A program made the translations under genes and the position numbers. Under the pieces are notes generated by a model. It was not told where the DNA came from, did no database searches, and was given only the letters and a program-made list of their open reading frames with translations. Below, in pieces: positions 34,314-45,506 of a stretch of DNA of 64,000 nt. Origin of the DNA: Cristatella mucedo (Eukaryota > Bryozoa > Phylactolaemata > Cristatellidae); NCBI GenBank assembly GCA_009760855.2, contig WPIO01000078.1:246001-310000 (forward strand), read 5' to 3'. Positions within the stretch are counted from its first letter, which is position 1, and each line of letters begins with the position of its first letter.

Positions 34314-35836
34314 CATGACGAGGGAGAACGGGCGAGGGAGAACGAGCGAGGGACAACGAGGGAGAACGAGCGAGGGACAACGAGGGAGAACGGGCGAGGG
34401 AGAACGAGCGAGGGACAACGAGCGAGGGAGAACGAGCGAGGGACGTCGGGCGAGGGAGAACGAGCGAGGGACGTCGGGCGAGGGACGTCGGGCGAGGGAG
34501 AACGAGCGAGGGACGGCGAGCGAGGGAGAACGAGCGAGGGACGTCGGGCGAGGGAGAACGAGCGAGGGACGGCGAGCGAGGGACGGCGAGCGAGGGACGG
34601 CGAGCGAGGGACGGCGAGCGAGGGACGGCGAGCGAGGGACGGCGAGCGAGGGACGGCGAGCGAGGGACGGCGAGCGAGGGGCGGCGAGCGAGGGACGGCG
34701 AGCGAGGGACGGCGAGCGAGGGACGGCGAGCGAGGGACGGCGAGCGAGGGACGGCGAGCGAGGGACGGCGAGCGAGGGACGGCGAGCGAGGGACGGCGAG
34801 CGAGGGAGAACGAGCGAGGGAGAACGAGCGAGGGAGAACGAGCGAGGGACGGCGAGCGAGGGAGAACGAGCGAGGGACGTCGGGCGAGGGAGAACGAGCG
34901 AGGGAGAACGAGCGAGGGACGTCGGGCGAGGGAGAACGAGCGAGGGACGGCGAGCGAGGGACGGCGAGCGAGGGACGGCGAGCGAGGGACGGCGAGCGAG
35001 GGAGAACGAGCGAGGGACGTCAGGCGAGGGAGAACGAGCGAGGACGGCGAGCGAGGGACGGCGAGCGAGGGACGGCGAGCGAGGGACGGCGAGCGAGGGT
35101 CGGCGAGCGAGGGACGGCGAGCGAGGGAGAGGGCGAGCGAGGGGAGAGGACGAGCGAGGGGAGAGGACGAGAAAGAGGACGAGAAAGAGGACGAGAAAGA
35201 GGACGAGAAAGAGGACGAGAAAGAGGACGAGAAAGAGGACGAGAAAGAGGACGAGAAAGAGGACGAGAAAGAGGACGAGAAAGAGGACGAGAAAGAGGAC
35301 GAGAAAGAGGACGAGAAAGAGGACGAGAAAGAGGACGAGAAAGAGGACGAGAAAGAGGACGAGAAAGAGGACGAGAAAGAGGACGAGAAAGAGGACGAGA
35401 AAGAGGACGAGACGAGAAAGAGGACGAGACGAGAAAGAGGACGAGACGAGAAAGAGGACGAGACGAGAAAGAGGACGAGACGAGAAAGAGGACGAGACGA
35501 GAAAGAGGACGAGACGAGAAAGAGGACGAGACGAGAAAGAGGACGAGACGAGAAAGAGGACGAGACGAGAAAGAGGACGAGACGAGAAAGAAAGAAGACG
35601 AGACGAGAAAGAGGACGAGACGAGAATGAGGACGAGACGAGAAAGAGGACGAGACGAGAAAGAGGACGAGACGAGAAAGAGGACGAGACGAGAAAGAGGA
35701 CGAGACGAGAAAGAGGACGAGACGAGAAAGAGGACGAGACGAGAAAGCGGACGAGACGAGAAAGAGGACGAGACGAGAAAGAGGACGAGACGAGAAAGAG
35801 GACGAGACGAGAAAGAGGACGAGACGAGAAAAGTCG
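34314..35836 (+). repeat. Compound minisatellite, 1.5 kb, three successive unit lengths
   Basis: 34314-35165 is made of 14-bp units GAGGGACGGCGAGC, GAGGGAGAACGAGC and GAGGGACGTCGGGC. About 35166-35408 is 12-bp GAGAAAGAGGAC. About 35409-35836 is 17-bp GACGAGACGAGAAAGAG. The array starts within TACATGACGAGG, where copy 2 of the duplication reads TACATGCAGG. It ends against a LINE-B fragment. The purine strand has no stop codons in several frames, and neither does its complement, so the five frames of 346-555 residues here are not evidence of genes. Confidence 0.97.
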
Positions 35837-36000
35837 AACGGTTGCTTGACTGGTAGCCAGTGCAGGTCGGCGAGAAGTGATGTGATGTGGCAACTGCGAC
35901 GCTCACAATAGACAAGCCTAGCTGCAGAGTTTTGCACCAGCTGTAATCGCCTGATCGCACATGCCGGTAGGCCAGCAAGCAGTCTCAAAACACTGTTCAT
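35837..36000 (-). mobile_element. LINE-B fragment
   Basis: Minus-strand match to LINE-B at 50.58-50.72 kb: GGTTGCTTGACTGGTAGCCA, GTGCAGGTCGGCGAGAAGTG, TTTTGCACCAGCTGTAATCG. One edge is fused to the minisatellite. Confidence 0.88.
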
Positions 36001-36459
36001 GCCATTTATTTTGCACCCGCAAACCTCAATGCATCTCCCACTTCCAGCCTGGTTGGCCATAGAACTTCTTGGTAGTTACACCGTAGATCCGTGAACAGAA
36101 GCACTCAACAACCGATTCTTAGATGCATAGTAGGCCAAAAAGGAAGCACACAAAAATCCCTTTTGCAATATTTCTACGGTTAGGTCTGTCATCTTCTATT
36201 CTTTAAATGCAGCATCTGTAAGATGCCTGTCGAGAAATTCAGTTCTCTGAGAGTGCTTCAAAAATATATTATTATTACTCTAGATCGTAAGATTTCTATA
36301 CAGGTACACCATCTAAGAATATATATCAAACAGGCATATGCTATTGTTGCGACCTATGTGGGATCTATTTTAACTAAAATCTTGATCACACAAAAGGCAC
36401 GCACGAACGGTGCTAGACCTCACATAATTTTGAATGAGCGCTGTTAAATCTCCCACGGG
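36001..36459. other. Spacer with a LINE-B tail relic
   Basis: At about 36195-36275 TCTGTAAGATGCCTGTCGAG, TTCAGTTCTCTGAGAGTGC and ATTATTATTACT form a diverged plus-strand LINE-B tail. AACTAAAATCTTGATCACA at about 36371 recurs near 40.18 kb. Nothing else recognised. Confidence 0.5.
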
Positions 36460-36495
36460 ATCACCTCTTCAGGTTTAATTGCATTTTCGAAGATT

Positions 36496-36592
36496 CTGCA
36501 GCAAGCGGTGGTGATAGCCATAACCACTCTTTTGTCTGTCGCTATACAAAAGAGGCGTCTAAATCAGCTAGCATTATAATTATTATTCTTAA
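36496..36592 (+). mobile_element. SINE-1 body, headless copy in R2 copy A
   Basis: CTGCAGCAAGCGGTGGTGAT, GTCGCTATACAAAAGAGGCG and ATTATAATTATTATT. The tRNA-like head is missing. Copies B and C have a SINE-1 at the same place, so the insertion predates those duplications; the older copy D lacks it. Confidence 0.85.
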
Positions 36593-37076
36593 TCAGGCTA
36601 GGTATTGGAAGCCTCTCACATCAGACTCAAGTAAGTCACTCAGCTGTGAATCTGCTTGTCAATTGTCCTCTGTGTGCTCATATTGTGCATTTACAACTAG
36701 CTAATTGAAAGGCATCATCCTAGGAAGCTTTTGTATTTCTCTATGAAAGAGATTTTAGTACTCGTAGGGCGAAATTTACGTGTATTATTAGTGTTGGTAA
36801 TATTATTGTACTCAAAAGAGCGAGAGTTTAGTTTTCTTAGTTAGGTAGCTGACGAATGGTGCTCCAAGAATCAGAATAGTAATCTTATTGGCTCTCTTAG
36901 ATGATGATGCATGCGGTTTTAGTCGTCATAATTGAGAAACCACTGCACTCAGCAGCCATACTAGAGAAAACATTAGTACTGGCTTGCGTTTCATTGGAGG
37001 ATAAGACTCGGGAATAAATTTGTCTTTTTTTTTGGTTGTGTTTCAGTGTTTACTATTTTAGGTCAAATAAAATTAA

Positions 37077-37262
37077 ATGGCGAATTATCCGGAACCACTG
37101 CCACAACAAGCCGAAGATGATGAAACGCCGGTGCAAGTATTCGACGGCAATGAAATATTGGGGCAAGGAGTTGTAGGCTATGGCTACGATCTACCCCCAC
37201 ACTCCGCTGATGCAGCAGACGCAATTATGCGGCCTCAAGAAGCAGCAGACGATGATGAGTGA
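37077..37262 (+). CDS. R2 small acidic protein, copy A (61 residues)
   Basis: Unrecognised family. The protein begins MANYPEPLPQQAEDDETPVQ, has VFDGNEILGQGVVGYGYD in the middle and ends MRPQEAADDDE. It is acidic and Pro/Gln/Asp rich, with no signal peptide or membrane segment. The ATG lies in AAAATTAAATGGCG. About 18 nt upstream all four paralogues keep a pyrimidine-rich stretch ending in TAG, so the frame could be the last exon of a spliced gene. This is the only shorter copy with an undamaged frame. Expression is unknown; the evidence is preserved start, frame and stop in related copies. Confidence 0.5.
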   Translation: MANYPEPLPQQAEDDETPVQVFDGNEILGQGVVGYGYDLPPHSADAADAIMRPQEAADDDE

Positions 37263-37546
37263 CACTTGGCCGATGCATTTCCTTCCTGACCTTAGCTTCT
37301 TCAGCTCGGCTGAAGCGCTTGACTGAACTCCTCGTGCAATGGAGCGATCATCAATCAGCCACCGAGGAACCTGATTGGTCACCTGTCGGCAGAGAGCGAG
37401 GCCCGTCCATTGGCGTTAAGAAGCCTGAAACTGCGGTTCAAGTCCAAACGCTGTGTTCATTTTTATCCGGTCGCTTTTTCTTGTCAGGACCCGATGTGCT
37501 GCAATGCCCCACGATTGTGAACTATGAGTTTGGCCGCAGAACTTGA
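37260..37546 (+). other. Second conserved frame in R2, copy A
   Basis: An open frame that overlaps the stop region of the small acidic gene and has no ATG near its start. Core residues VQWSDHQSATEEPD, KKPETAVQVQTLCSF and LQCPTIVNYEFGR recur in copies B and C without indels. Because the copies are close in sequence, keeping the frame may reflect short divergence time, not selection. Unknown function, possibly not coding. Confidence 0.3.
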
Positions 37547-37900
37547 ACTGATATCTGCTGATGAAATAGCCGCAATAAGCCGAGGCTTGTCAGCAGCCCG
37601 ATTATGGAATAGCGTGAGCGCGATTGTTGCATGGCTAATGACCTTGCCCTTATATAATTTTTTAGCCAGACCGCAGTTCCTTGCTTACAGTAACGGTCTG
37701 TCGGTTGGTGAATTTGAGCGATATTCATGAACTGCTGTAAGTTTTATAAGAGTCTATATATAATTGCTGGCCATATCAGCCACAATGTACAGTATTCTTC
37801 ACGTTTATTCATAATACGGCGTTGTGGTTAGCGCTGGGTGCAGAATATTGAGCGTTGTATCAATACGGTTAGCATTTTGCGAGCTTTGAATATATATTAT

Positions 37901-38440
37901 GAATAGTTAGAATACTATATTTGTATAGCACTATCAGAGAACGTAATCTCTTTTTTAGGCACTGTGCTTTACGTTTGCTATAAAGGAAGCTTGGTTTAGT
38001 GATTAGTGGTAGCACGAACCAGAAGTGGTGGGATGCGGTTACTGCAGTGCTCACGACAGATGAGCCTAGAAGCAGATTTTTGCACAGCCTTCAAAACAGG
38101 CCTGTAGACTAGCCACCAGTGAGCTACAGAAGGCAAGACGGTATGCCACAAATGCATCCACCAATTTGAGTGTAGCAGCTGTGACTTAGCAAGCCAAATT
38201 CTAGCACTTCTATGAAGATCAAAGGAGGCAGACGTGACTGTGGAGCTGAGTTGGTGCTATTGGGAAACGTCACTTTGGAACAGGGCAACTAGAATTCGTG
38301 CCGATGGAACAGGAGATATGTTTTCCCGTTTAGGAGTCACACTTGCTGTGCTTAGAAGCCAGTAAGTTGGTTTTTGGAATTCGACGTGCTGAAGAGCTGG
38401 GGGGATAAAGTAAATTAACGAATGATTGTCATCTGCATCG
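37901..38440 (-). mobile_element. LINE-B relic next to R2 copy A
   Basis: Minus strand: a tail-like TTTGTATAGCACTATCAGAG, then decayed coding sequence (GCTCACGACAGATGAGCC, GTGAGCTACAGAAG, GACTGTGGAGCTGA). The same kind of LINE-B relic follows R2 copy C at 56.06 kb, so it was part of the duplicated block. Confidence 0.75.
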
Positions 38441-38530
38441 AAGCTAAAGCGCAGGCGGCGAAAACGCTGCGAAGTGCTGAGCGAAAAAATGCTCAGCTTT
38501 AGCGCTCTGACGGAGCGGGTTGATTAGGCT

Positions 38531-38870
38531 TCAGGTTTCGATTTCGATTTTCGATTAGGATGTGATTTCGATTTTGATTTCGATTTTGATTTCGATTTCG
38601 ATTTCGATTTCGATTTCGATTTCGATTTCGATTTCGATTTCAATTTCGATTTCGATTTCGATTTTCGATAAGGATGTGATTTCGATTTCGATTTCGATTT
38701 CGGTTTTCGATTAGGATGTGATTTCGATTTCGATTTCGATTTTGATTAGGATGTGATTTCGATTTTGATTTCAATTTCGATTAGGATGTGATTTTGATTT
38801 CGATTTCGATTTCGATTAGGATGTGATTTCGATTTCGATTTTGATTTCGATCTCGATTAGGCTTTAGGTT
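38531..38870 (+). repeat. (ATTTCG)n repeat with AGGATGTG interruptions
   Basis: About 340 bp of GATTTC hexamers, with GATTTT variants. The word TTAGGATGTGATTTCGATT recurs at irregular intervals (about 38554, 38711, 38747, 38783, 38816), giving a higher-order pattern. Confidence 0.95.
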
Positions 38871-39900
38871 TCGACCAGCACTAGAGCTTCAGCAGCGGTT
38901 ACCGCACACGACCGCAGAGATACTACGGGCGCGTCGTCGCCATCACGTGATTCCTCCCCAACCGACGTTCCATTCACCCAACGGGCACGTCCTTGCCGGC
39001 ACGTGACGCATTTCTCGCCGTTCAATCCACTTTCTGCATGTGCGTCGGTCTGTACGCACGCCATCGACTCTCTTCTCTCTCAAAACCACGTGCTCTGGAG
39101 CAGCACGCACGACGGCCGCTAACCGTACGTTCGCTTGCTCGCTTGCGTTGCCTGTATGCGATATAATAGCGCCGTCGTCGACAACGCAACATCTCTGCTT
39201 CTGTGAGTGCCAGAATCGTCTGCTGTAGTAGCCTCGACTGGACCGTGGCAAGCGTAGTAATCGCAGCCGCACGCCAGGCTGCCCTGCGGCCGATCGGCCT
39301 CCAGACCAGGCAAGCAGCCTTTCTGGAACCATCGCAAGTGTCAATGCTCCCACACAAAGCACTCGCCTTGAGGGCTTGGTGACCTTGTGGGCGTGTCATC
39401 GCCGTCACGTGGTTCAAGGGGAAATCTCTGCCTTCGAGTCTCTCAAAGAGCGCTCGCAAAGATAAGTAAAGTAAAGTAAAGAGAGGAGAGAGCCACCTTC
39501 GTAAAGTAAAGAGAGAGCCTCCTTCTAGGAGTAGCAATCAGTAGTATTTAGATTGAAATAACGGTACACCTAGGGTATATATACCGGCACGCCTGCACGC
39601 ATCCAGGTGCAGACCGGGAGTCTCCAACGCCACGACTCGGCCCGCGTCCGCGACGACCGTAAGTACTCATGTGATCGCACTGCTGCGACCACATGTAAGT
39701 CGCAGGAGCAAAAAACCGATGTGCGTGGCTGTCGCCTTGCTCGGCCGCTCTTACCGTTTCCCTCGCCCGTGGGCAAGCCGGCTACCGAATACGTACCGAG
39801 ATTAGGTTGTGAGTGCGCCTGTCGCCTTGCGACAAGCGTTGCTGTAACCCTCATCTCGCTGAAGCTCGCCCGCCGTGGTCACGCCCCCCCCGGTGCGGCC
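38871..39900. other. R1-related and unassigned GC-rich sequence
   Basis: Contains scattered words of R1, such as CACGTGCTCTGGAGCAGCAC (39087), GTGGGCGTGTCATCGCCGTC (39388) and CACGCCTGCACGCATCCAGG (39588), as in copy c. Also AAGTAAAG runs near 39463-39510. Overlapping frames on both strands (for example 39022-39537 minus) have no recognised domain. Confidence 0.5.
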
Positions 39901-41460
39901 GAGGTGCTCCGGGACGCACACATCATTAAGTCGGTCGAAGGACGCGCGAAACTAGAACTGAATGCTCTACAGGTAAAGCTAAGGCCTCAAGTATCTTGAA
40001 TGAGATGTTGTTTGAAGCAATCGCGGCTTCGCATTAGAACTTTCAAATTTTCGGCTCGAAATCGTGAGAGAGAAAAATTATCCGCGTAAAAGCGTGCAAG
40101 CACTCTCGCCCGCATAGCAGGCACGCGCCCGCCACGCTCGCACATCCTCTGACAGTGTGTGGCATCTATTTTAACTAAAATCTTGATCACATAAACGGCA
40201 CGAGCGGTGTTTCAATGAACTAGCAGTACAACTAGCACCTCGAGGTATTTTTAATGACCCCCCACTGTATCTCTGACTGTAACTCCACAAAGACTAATAG
40301 GGCGTTATGCTGGAGTGTTTTTTTGTCTAATCGGCTTCCCGTTCGCATACGGGAGAGTTATAGCTGAGTCACGAGGGCAGTCGATGAAGTAAGTAGCATA
40401 GAAGTAGCAGCTCAAGACGGTTTTAAAGGATTACCGTATTCGGCGGCTGGGGAGTAGTTGCCGTTGCCTTCAAACTGTGGAAGTGAGTTCCACTGTCCAG
40501 AAACTACCTGCAGAGAAAACCCTGTCGCCAACGGTCTTTATCCAACTGAATGCTGTACCGGTAAAGCTTAGGCCTCAAGTATCTTGAATGAGATGTTGTT
40601 TGAAGCAATCGCGGCTTCGCATTAGAACTTTCAAATTTTCGGCTCGAAATCGTGAGAGAAAAAATTATCCGTCATTTATAATTTAAGGACATTATTCTTA
40701 TTCATCGCCGACGCGATTCACGGTGCCCTCAAATGACGTCCGGTACGACGAAGCGAACTGCGTACGAGTCTGCGTACGATTGCAAGACCGGCTCGCTCCT
40801 GGGTCGGTCGCACGGGTCACGCCGCGTACGTTCAGATCAGGTTCAGGTGAAAAAGCGGCGATGCGAGTAGAAGAAAGCCAGAGTTGAGCAATGCTACCTA
40901 AGCGTGCCGCGACAGCAATGCTGCCCAAGTCACTGCGCTCGCTCTGCGCCAGTGAAGGCGTGCACGTCGCGGGCCCGCGAACCGCTTAGCCTTGAGCCTC
41001 GCTTTCGTGCGATACCGATCCTCGTCATCAGTTCGATTAAAAAAAGCAACTATTCTTTCAGGACAAGAAAATTGTAAACTGCACATCAAACTACAAGGCA
41101 TTGGCACACGGCACTATAAACTCAATCTTGTTAAAAATTATTTCAGTAATTCCCTAGAACTTTCTTTTGGTAGTGACTAAAAGTTAATAGTGAGGTTGGT
41201 TTTGAATTTCCGGAGAGCTCTTTCGTGAGTTTCAAATTTAATTGACCCTATTGACGGCTAGTGATGCTTCTATGACTTCATTTGCCTACTGATTAGGAAT
41301 GTAACGTAACGTATCTCTATTTGCAACTGAACGATGATACAAGGACTGAGTGTTGCACAGAATAATCTTCTACCGTGCACTCAAAGCGTAAGAACTTTAT
41401 TTTAGGAGTAGGTAGCTAGTAGACGTTATCTCACGAATAATAAAAATGTAACGTTTGCTT

Positions 41461-41792
41461 AATGTAATGTATGTAATGTATCTCCGTCAGTAACTCCACA
41501 AAGTCATAAAGACCATGTGGGTGTTACGCAGGAGAGTTTTGTATAGCGCACTCACAGCCTAAGCGGCTTTCGGTACGCATTCGGTACCCAACAGACTTCG
41601 TCTCACGCAACAAAGAGAAAGTGGGAAGTATAGCAGAGTTAGGAGAGCAGTTGAGGTAGTGAGTAGCATGGAAGTAGCAGTTCAGAACCGCTGAAAAAGA
41701 TGTGCCATAGTCGGCAGTTGGAGAGTAGATGTCGTTGCGTAAGAATTGTGGAAGCGAGTTCCACAGTCTAGGACCTGCAGAGCTAAAGCTTC
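41461..41792 (-). mobile_element. LINE-A 3' fragment, young insertion with TSD
   Basis: A 332-bp insert flanked by TTGCTT on both sides (41455-41460 and 41793-41798). Copy 1 of the duplication has a single TTGCTT (32725-32730) at the same place. It carries the tail (TAATGTATG repeats), GTGGGTGTTACGCAGGAG and sequence up to TAAAGCTTC, close to LINE-A itself. It must have landed after the segmental duplication. Confidence 0.95.
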
Positions 41793-42587
41793 TTGCTTAT
41801 CATCTTATTACAATTAAATCTTGACCCGACTTCTACAATGCCTTGAGAATAAGCAACACGTGAGGGAAGATAGAGATAGGAAACTTGTGAAATTTTTAAC
41901 TGTTCGGCACAATTGAACGTCGTTTTTCTATCAACTAACTTTTTAATAGAATCTTGGAAACTTTGAGCGTGAACCTTTACAAGTGTGACATGAAGCTTAA
42001 AGCTTCACTCTTTTTATCAGTCTATTCTTACAGCAAGATCGCTTTGCACTATTAGTAATTTAGGTCGTAGCTCTATTCTTCGTTGCCAAGTTCTGTTGGG
42101 CACAAAAGCCTCATTGGGCCTTCGTTAAGGCAGTCAACTAGTCGGATTTAATCGTGCCAATGGCGATAGCGTGAGTCTGTGAAGCGGGCATATGGTGCAC
42201 AGCTGCATTCATGCTACTAGGCATTCATAAGCACCTAAGACGAACAATGCATAAGACAAACTATGCAGTCGTTTTTTAATTGCTCTAAAAAGGCGGAGTC
42301 CATCTCATTTTTAGATGGATTTTAAGCGTCGAAGTCTTTACTCGTTTTTGTCTGTTGCATACTCTAATCGACGAAAGTGCCCTCAGGAAAGACACTATTT
42401 TTAACTGGGTGCGCCCGTTCCATTTTAACTTGGTTCGTTGTAATGCTCGTTCTTTGTGCTTCGGTCTAACTTTTGCTGTCTATTGCTCTACAATACTGAC
42501 CTATAGCGAAATGTCAAGATAGTATTTATTACGTTAGTCCAACAGTGAGTATTTTTTTAGGTTACCGTTCAAAAGTCACATATTGTA

Positions 42588-43322
42588 GATATGAGATTGA
42601 AAGTTCAGCTGACTTTTTCTTAAATAAATATAGTTTCAAAGCAAATAGTGTCTAACCCGGTTGTAAGCCACAAGCGGCGTATCTGAAAACTACAAATTTA
42701 CTGATCTCTGCATCCTCCTAAGCGACTTCTATCCTAACTTTTTAAATATTTTTAGAAAGAGGGACATGCGTGAAGCTTTTAGAGGTGCATGTTATGACAT
42801 TTATTCAGCTTCATTTACTATGTAGCTGCGTGCCACGTAAACTAGATAACTCGGCAAATACGTCGTGACGAGAATGAAATTTCTAATGCAAGTTCACCTC
42901 TTATCGTGTCATATTGCGCTTGTTTATTTCTGATTTCAGTTCGATAGATTTGGCTATAAATTTCTATTATTGTATGAAATAAAGCTCGTGGATGGTTGAT
43001 GACATGTGTCTGCAGTCGACTGACAGACAGACCTAGTCAATTATTTGGCCCAGCTAGTTATTTACGTGAGCATCTATTCTATCCTTCTTCTCCTACTCGT
43101 CTACAAAAATGACTGGGCTGCGAGCTGTGCTTGGGCATGTGTTAGCTTTACGGTATTCCTGGGAGCTCTTTGTCACACTAGCCTCCCGCATTAGAGCATT
43201 GGGAGTGTAAACGCACCAAATAGAACTTAAGTCGCGTCGACAAAGAGGAGAGTCAATAGAGCAAACGCAGCTGTAGCCGTGCGGGTGCTTCTGCCGCTAT
43301 ATAAACGATGTTGTTATATCAA
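42588..43322 (+). other. 735-bp block present only in duplication copy 2
   Basis: Copy 1 passes from ATGGTAG to ACCTTCATTATG at about 33524, while copy 2 has this block between the equivalent points. It carries no reading frame or clear terminal repeat. GCCGCTATATAAACGATG near its right end resembles the SINE-1 3' body, so it may be an insertion; deletion from copy 1 is equally possible. Confidence 0.6.
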
Positions 43323-44244
43323 TGCACCTTCATTATGTTGCGTCCTGCGACGGATGAGTAGTTATATATCTATCGAACTTTTTACAGCTGCGAATACCTT
43401 TAATTGCTTAGTCATTTTAGAAGAGAAATTTGAAAGCTCGAAATTCTAGTTTGGGATACCCAAGGCCGCACTATATGCATTCATTCCGACGCTGGAGTCT
43501 AAAACAGTCCAAACTAGCGCAAGCAGTTGACATGGCATCCTGCAGTTGCCAGGACCAAGTTCCCTATCTCATACCTCGAACCATGTTCGTTTTATGATAA
43601 CTACACACGCTGCCTTACCTTGCGAATGTTGGTAAACCGCAATGCAAACTATGGCTTTCACCGCAGGGGAAAGCGTTCAAATTCCGAGTCAGCCATGCTC
43701 GGCAATCAATTGAACATGCTTTCGGCATTCTTTCTTCGAGAATGAGAGTATTCTATTCGAGAATATGCCTTAAGCCAGGAACTGCTGAGTGGATTGTCTC
43801 TGCTTGCTGGGCACTACACATTTCTGCTTAGCTGAAGTTGACTGCCTGAGATCTGGAGATCCGTAAGGTCGAACCAGATATCTCCTTTATCGAACCTAGC
43901 TTTTGCCAGTTTAGCAAAAACCACGGTCTGTCTGCAGACAGCATCGCCCAAGTTTACACCAATTACTTTCCGTGTGTAGCACCCTTGCAAATTACAAAAA
44001 GTAGCAACTACGGATGATGACTATCCGTTTTATCTATACTTGCTTGTGATTATTGATGCCTCTTTATGTGCCTTTACCTACATGCAGGTTGACGGATTTA
44101 TTAGGGCTCTTATACATTTAATGAGACTTGAAGAGTTGGAGTAGTTATTTAGTTAGCTTCTACAGCTAGCCATCACGTCCGATCCCTATCAAAGAAAATG
44201 AGCTGTCTTCCATGGTGCTTGCAAACAATTAACTAGCTCCGAGT

Positions 44245-44865
44245 TCTGTCAACAAGGCCATGCAAATGGCTATAAATATGGCCGCAAGGCTAGTTTTCAA
44301 GTCCCAGAAGTTTTACCACGTGCCTCCTTTGCTAAAAGAGCTAAGATGGCTGCCGGTTGATCAACGCATACAGAGCAAAGCTCGTATGCTGACCCTCAAG
44401 GCCCGCCACGGCTTGGCTCCTCCGTGTTTAGCTGAAGTGCTGCACCAGTTTCAGCCTCCTCTTGCCCTCAGGTCCTGTATGGACAATCGATTAGCTGTTT
44501 TATTCCTGCGCTTATAGACCGTTGGCGACAGAAGCTTTAGCTCTGCAGGCCCTAGACTATGAAATACCCTTCCACGATTCTTACACAACGACAATTACTC
44601 TCCAGCTGCCGACCATGGCTCATCCTTTTCAGCGGTCCTGAGCTGCTACTTCTATGCTACTCACTACCTCGACTGCTCTCCTGACTCTGCTATGCTTCTC
44701 ACTTTCTCTTTGTTGCTTGAGGTGAAGTCTGTTGGCTACCGAATTTGTACCGAAAGCCGCTTAGGCGGTGAGTTCGCTATACAAAACTCTCCTGCGTAAC
44801 ACCCACATAGTGTTTGTGGCTTTGTGAAGTTACAGACAAAAATACATTACATTGGCTCTTTGAGG
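44245..44865 (+). mobile_element. LINE-A 3' fragment
   Basis: Carries the C-terminal coding part of LINE-A: MAINMAARLVFKSQKF, LLKELRWLPVDQRIQSK and MDNRLAVLFLRL, then a stop in place of the family's Lys. It continues with ACACCCACATAGTGTTTGTG and ends with the tail AAAATACATTACATT. Copy 1 of the surrounding duplication lacks it. Confidence 0.92.
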
Positions 44866-44917
44866 TTATTGACCTCCCACGGGATCACCTCTTCAGGTTT
44901 AATTGCATTTTCTAAGA

Positions 44918-45010
44918 CTCTGCAGCAAGCGGTGGTGATAGCCGTAACCACTCTTTTGTCTGTCGCTATACAAAAAGAGGCGTCTAAATCAGCTAGCATT
45001 ATAATTATTA
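44918..45010 (+). mobile_element. SINE-1 body, headless copy in R2 copy B
   Basis: CTGCAGCAAGCGGTGGTGAT to ATTATAATTATTATT, at the same place as in copies A and C. Confidence 0.85.
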
Positions 45011-45327
45011 TTCTTAATCAGGCTAGGTATTGGAAGCCCCTCACATCCGACTCAAGTAAGTCACTCAGCTGTGAATCTGCTTGTCAATTGTCCTCTGTGT
45101 GCTCATATTGTGCATTTACAACTAGCTAATTAAAATGCCTCATCCTAGGAAGCTTTTGTAATTCTCTATGAAAGAGATTTTAGTACTCGTAGGGTGAAAT
45201 GTACGTGTATTATTAGTGTTGGTACTATTTTTGTACTCGAAGGAGCGAGAGTTTAGTTTTCTTAATTAGCTAGCTGACAAATGGTGCTCCAAGAATCAGA
45301 ATAGCAATGTTATTGGCTCTCTTAGAT

Positions 45328-45506
45328 AATAATAATAATGCACTTGATAAAGCGCCCTCAGAGAACTCAATCTCTCTCTACGCGCTTTACATTTGCTGCA
45401 AAGGTAAAATATAATTCATTTATATAGCGCCCCAAGAGAATGTAATCTCTATTCAGGCGCTTCACATATGCCTCGGGCTCAAGCCATCGACCTCAATCAG
45501 ACCTTG
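45328..45506 (-). mobile_element. LINE-B tail and SINE-2 fragment inserted in R2 copy B
   Basis: Two hairpin tails side by side: (AAT)n GCACTTGATAAAGCGCCC..GCGCTTTACATTTGCTGC is LINE-B type, and ATTTATATAGCGCCCCAAGA..GGCGCTTCACATATGCC is SINE-2 type, followed by a truncated tRNA-like part (GGGCTCAAGCC). Copies A and C lack both. Confidence 0.85.

Larger units (their letters stand above)
36460..37900 (+). repeat. Module R2, copy A
   Basis: A unit of about 1.4 kb shared with 44.88-46.40 and 54.24-56.05 kb and, more diverged, 60.64-61.27 plus 63.20-63.69 kb. In order it holds a SINE-1 body, a 480-bp leader, the small acidic frame, a second conserved frame, and a 3' part with GCCGCAATAAGCC and ATACAGTATTCTTC. 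Copy A lacks the small tail insertion present in copies B and C. Confidence 0.9.
40445..44083 (+). repeat. Segmental duplication, copy 2
   Basis: Collinear partner of 31745-34313. It carries two segments absent from copy 1: a LINE-A fragment at 41461-41792 and a 735-bp block at 42588-43322. It also has a local repeat: TAGAACTTTCAAATTTTCGG lies both near 40037 and 40623. At its right end the match stops in TACATGCAGG, the point where copy 1 enters its minisatellite. Confidence 0.93.

Noticed and set aside
34278-36060. Five open frames of 346-555 residues across the minisatellite, on both strands
   Set aside because: They exist because the repeat units contain no stop codons in most frames; composition is pure repeat and the frames run into LINE-B debris.
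38531-38870. Telomere-like repeat
   Set aside because: The unit GATTTC is not a known telomere repeat, and the tract is short, interrupted and internal.
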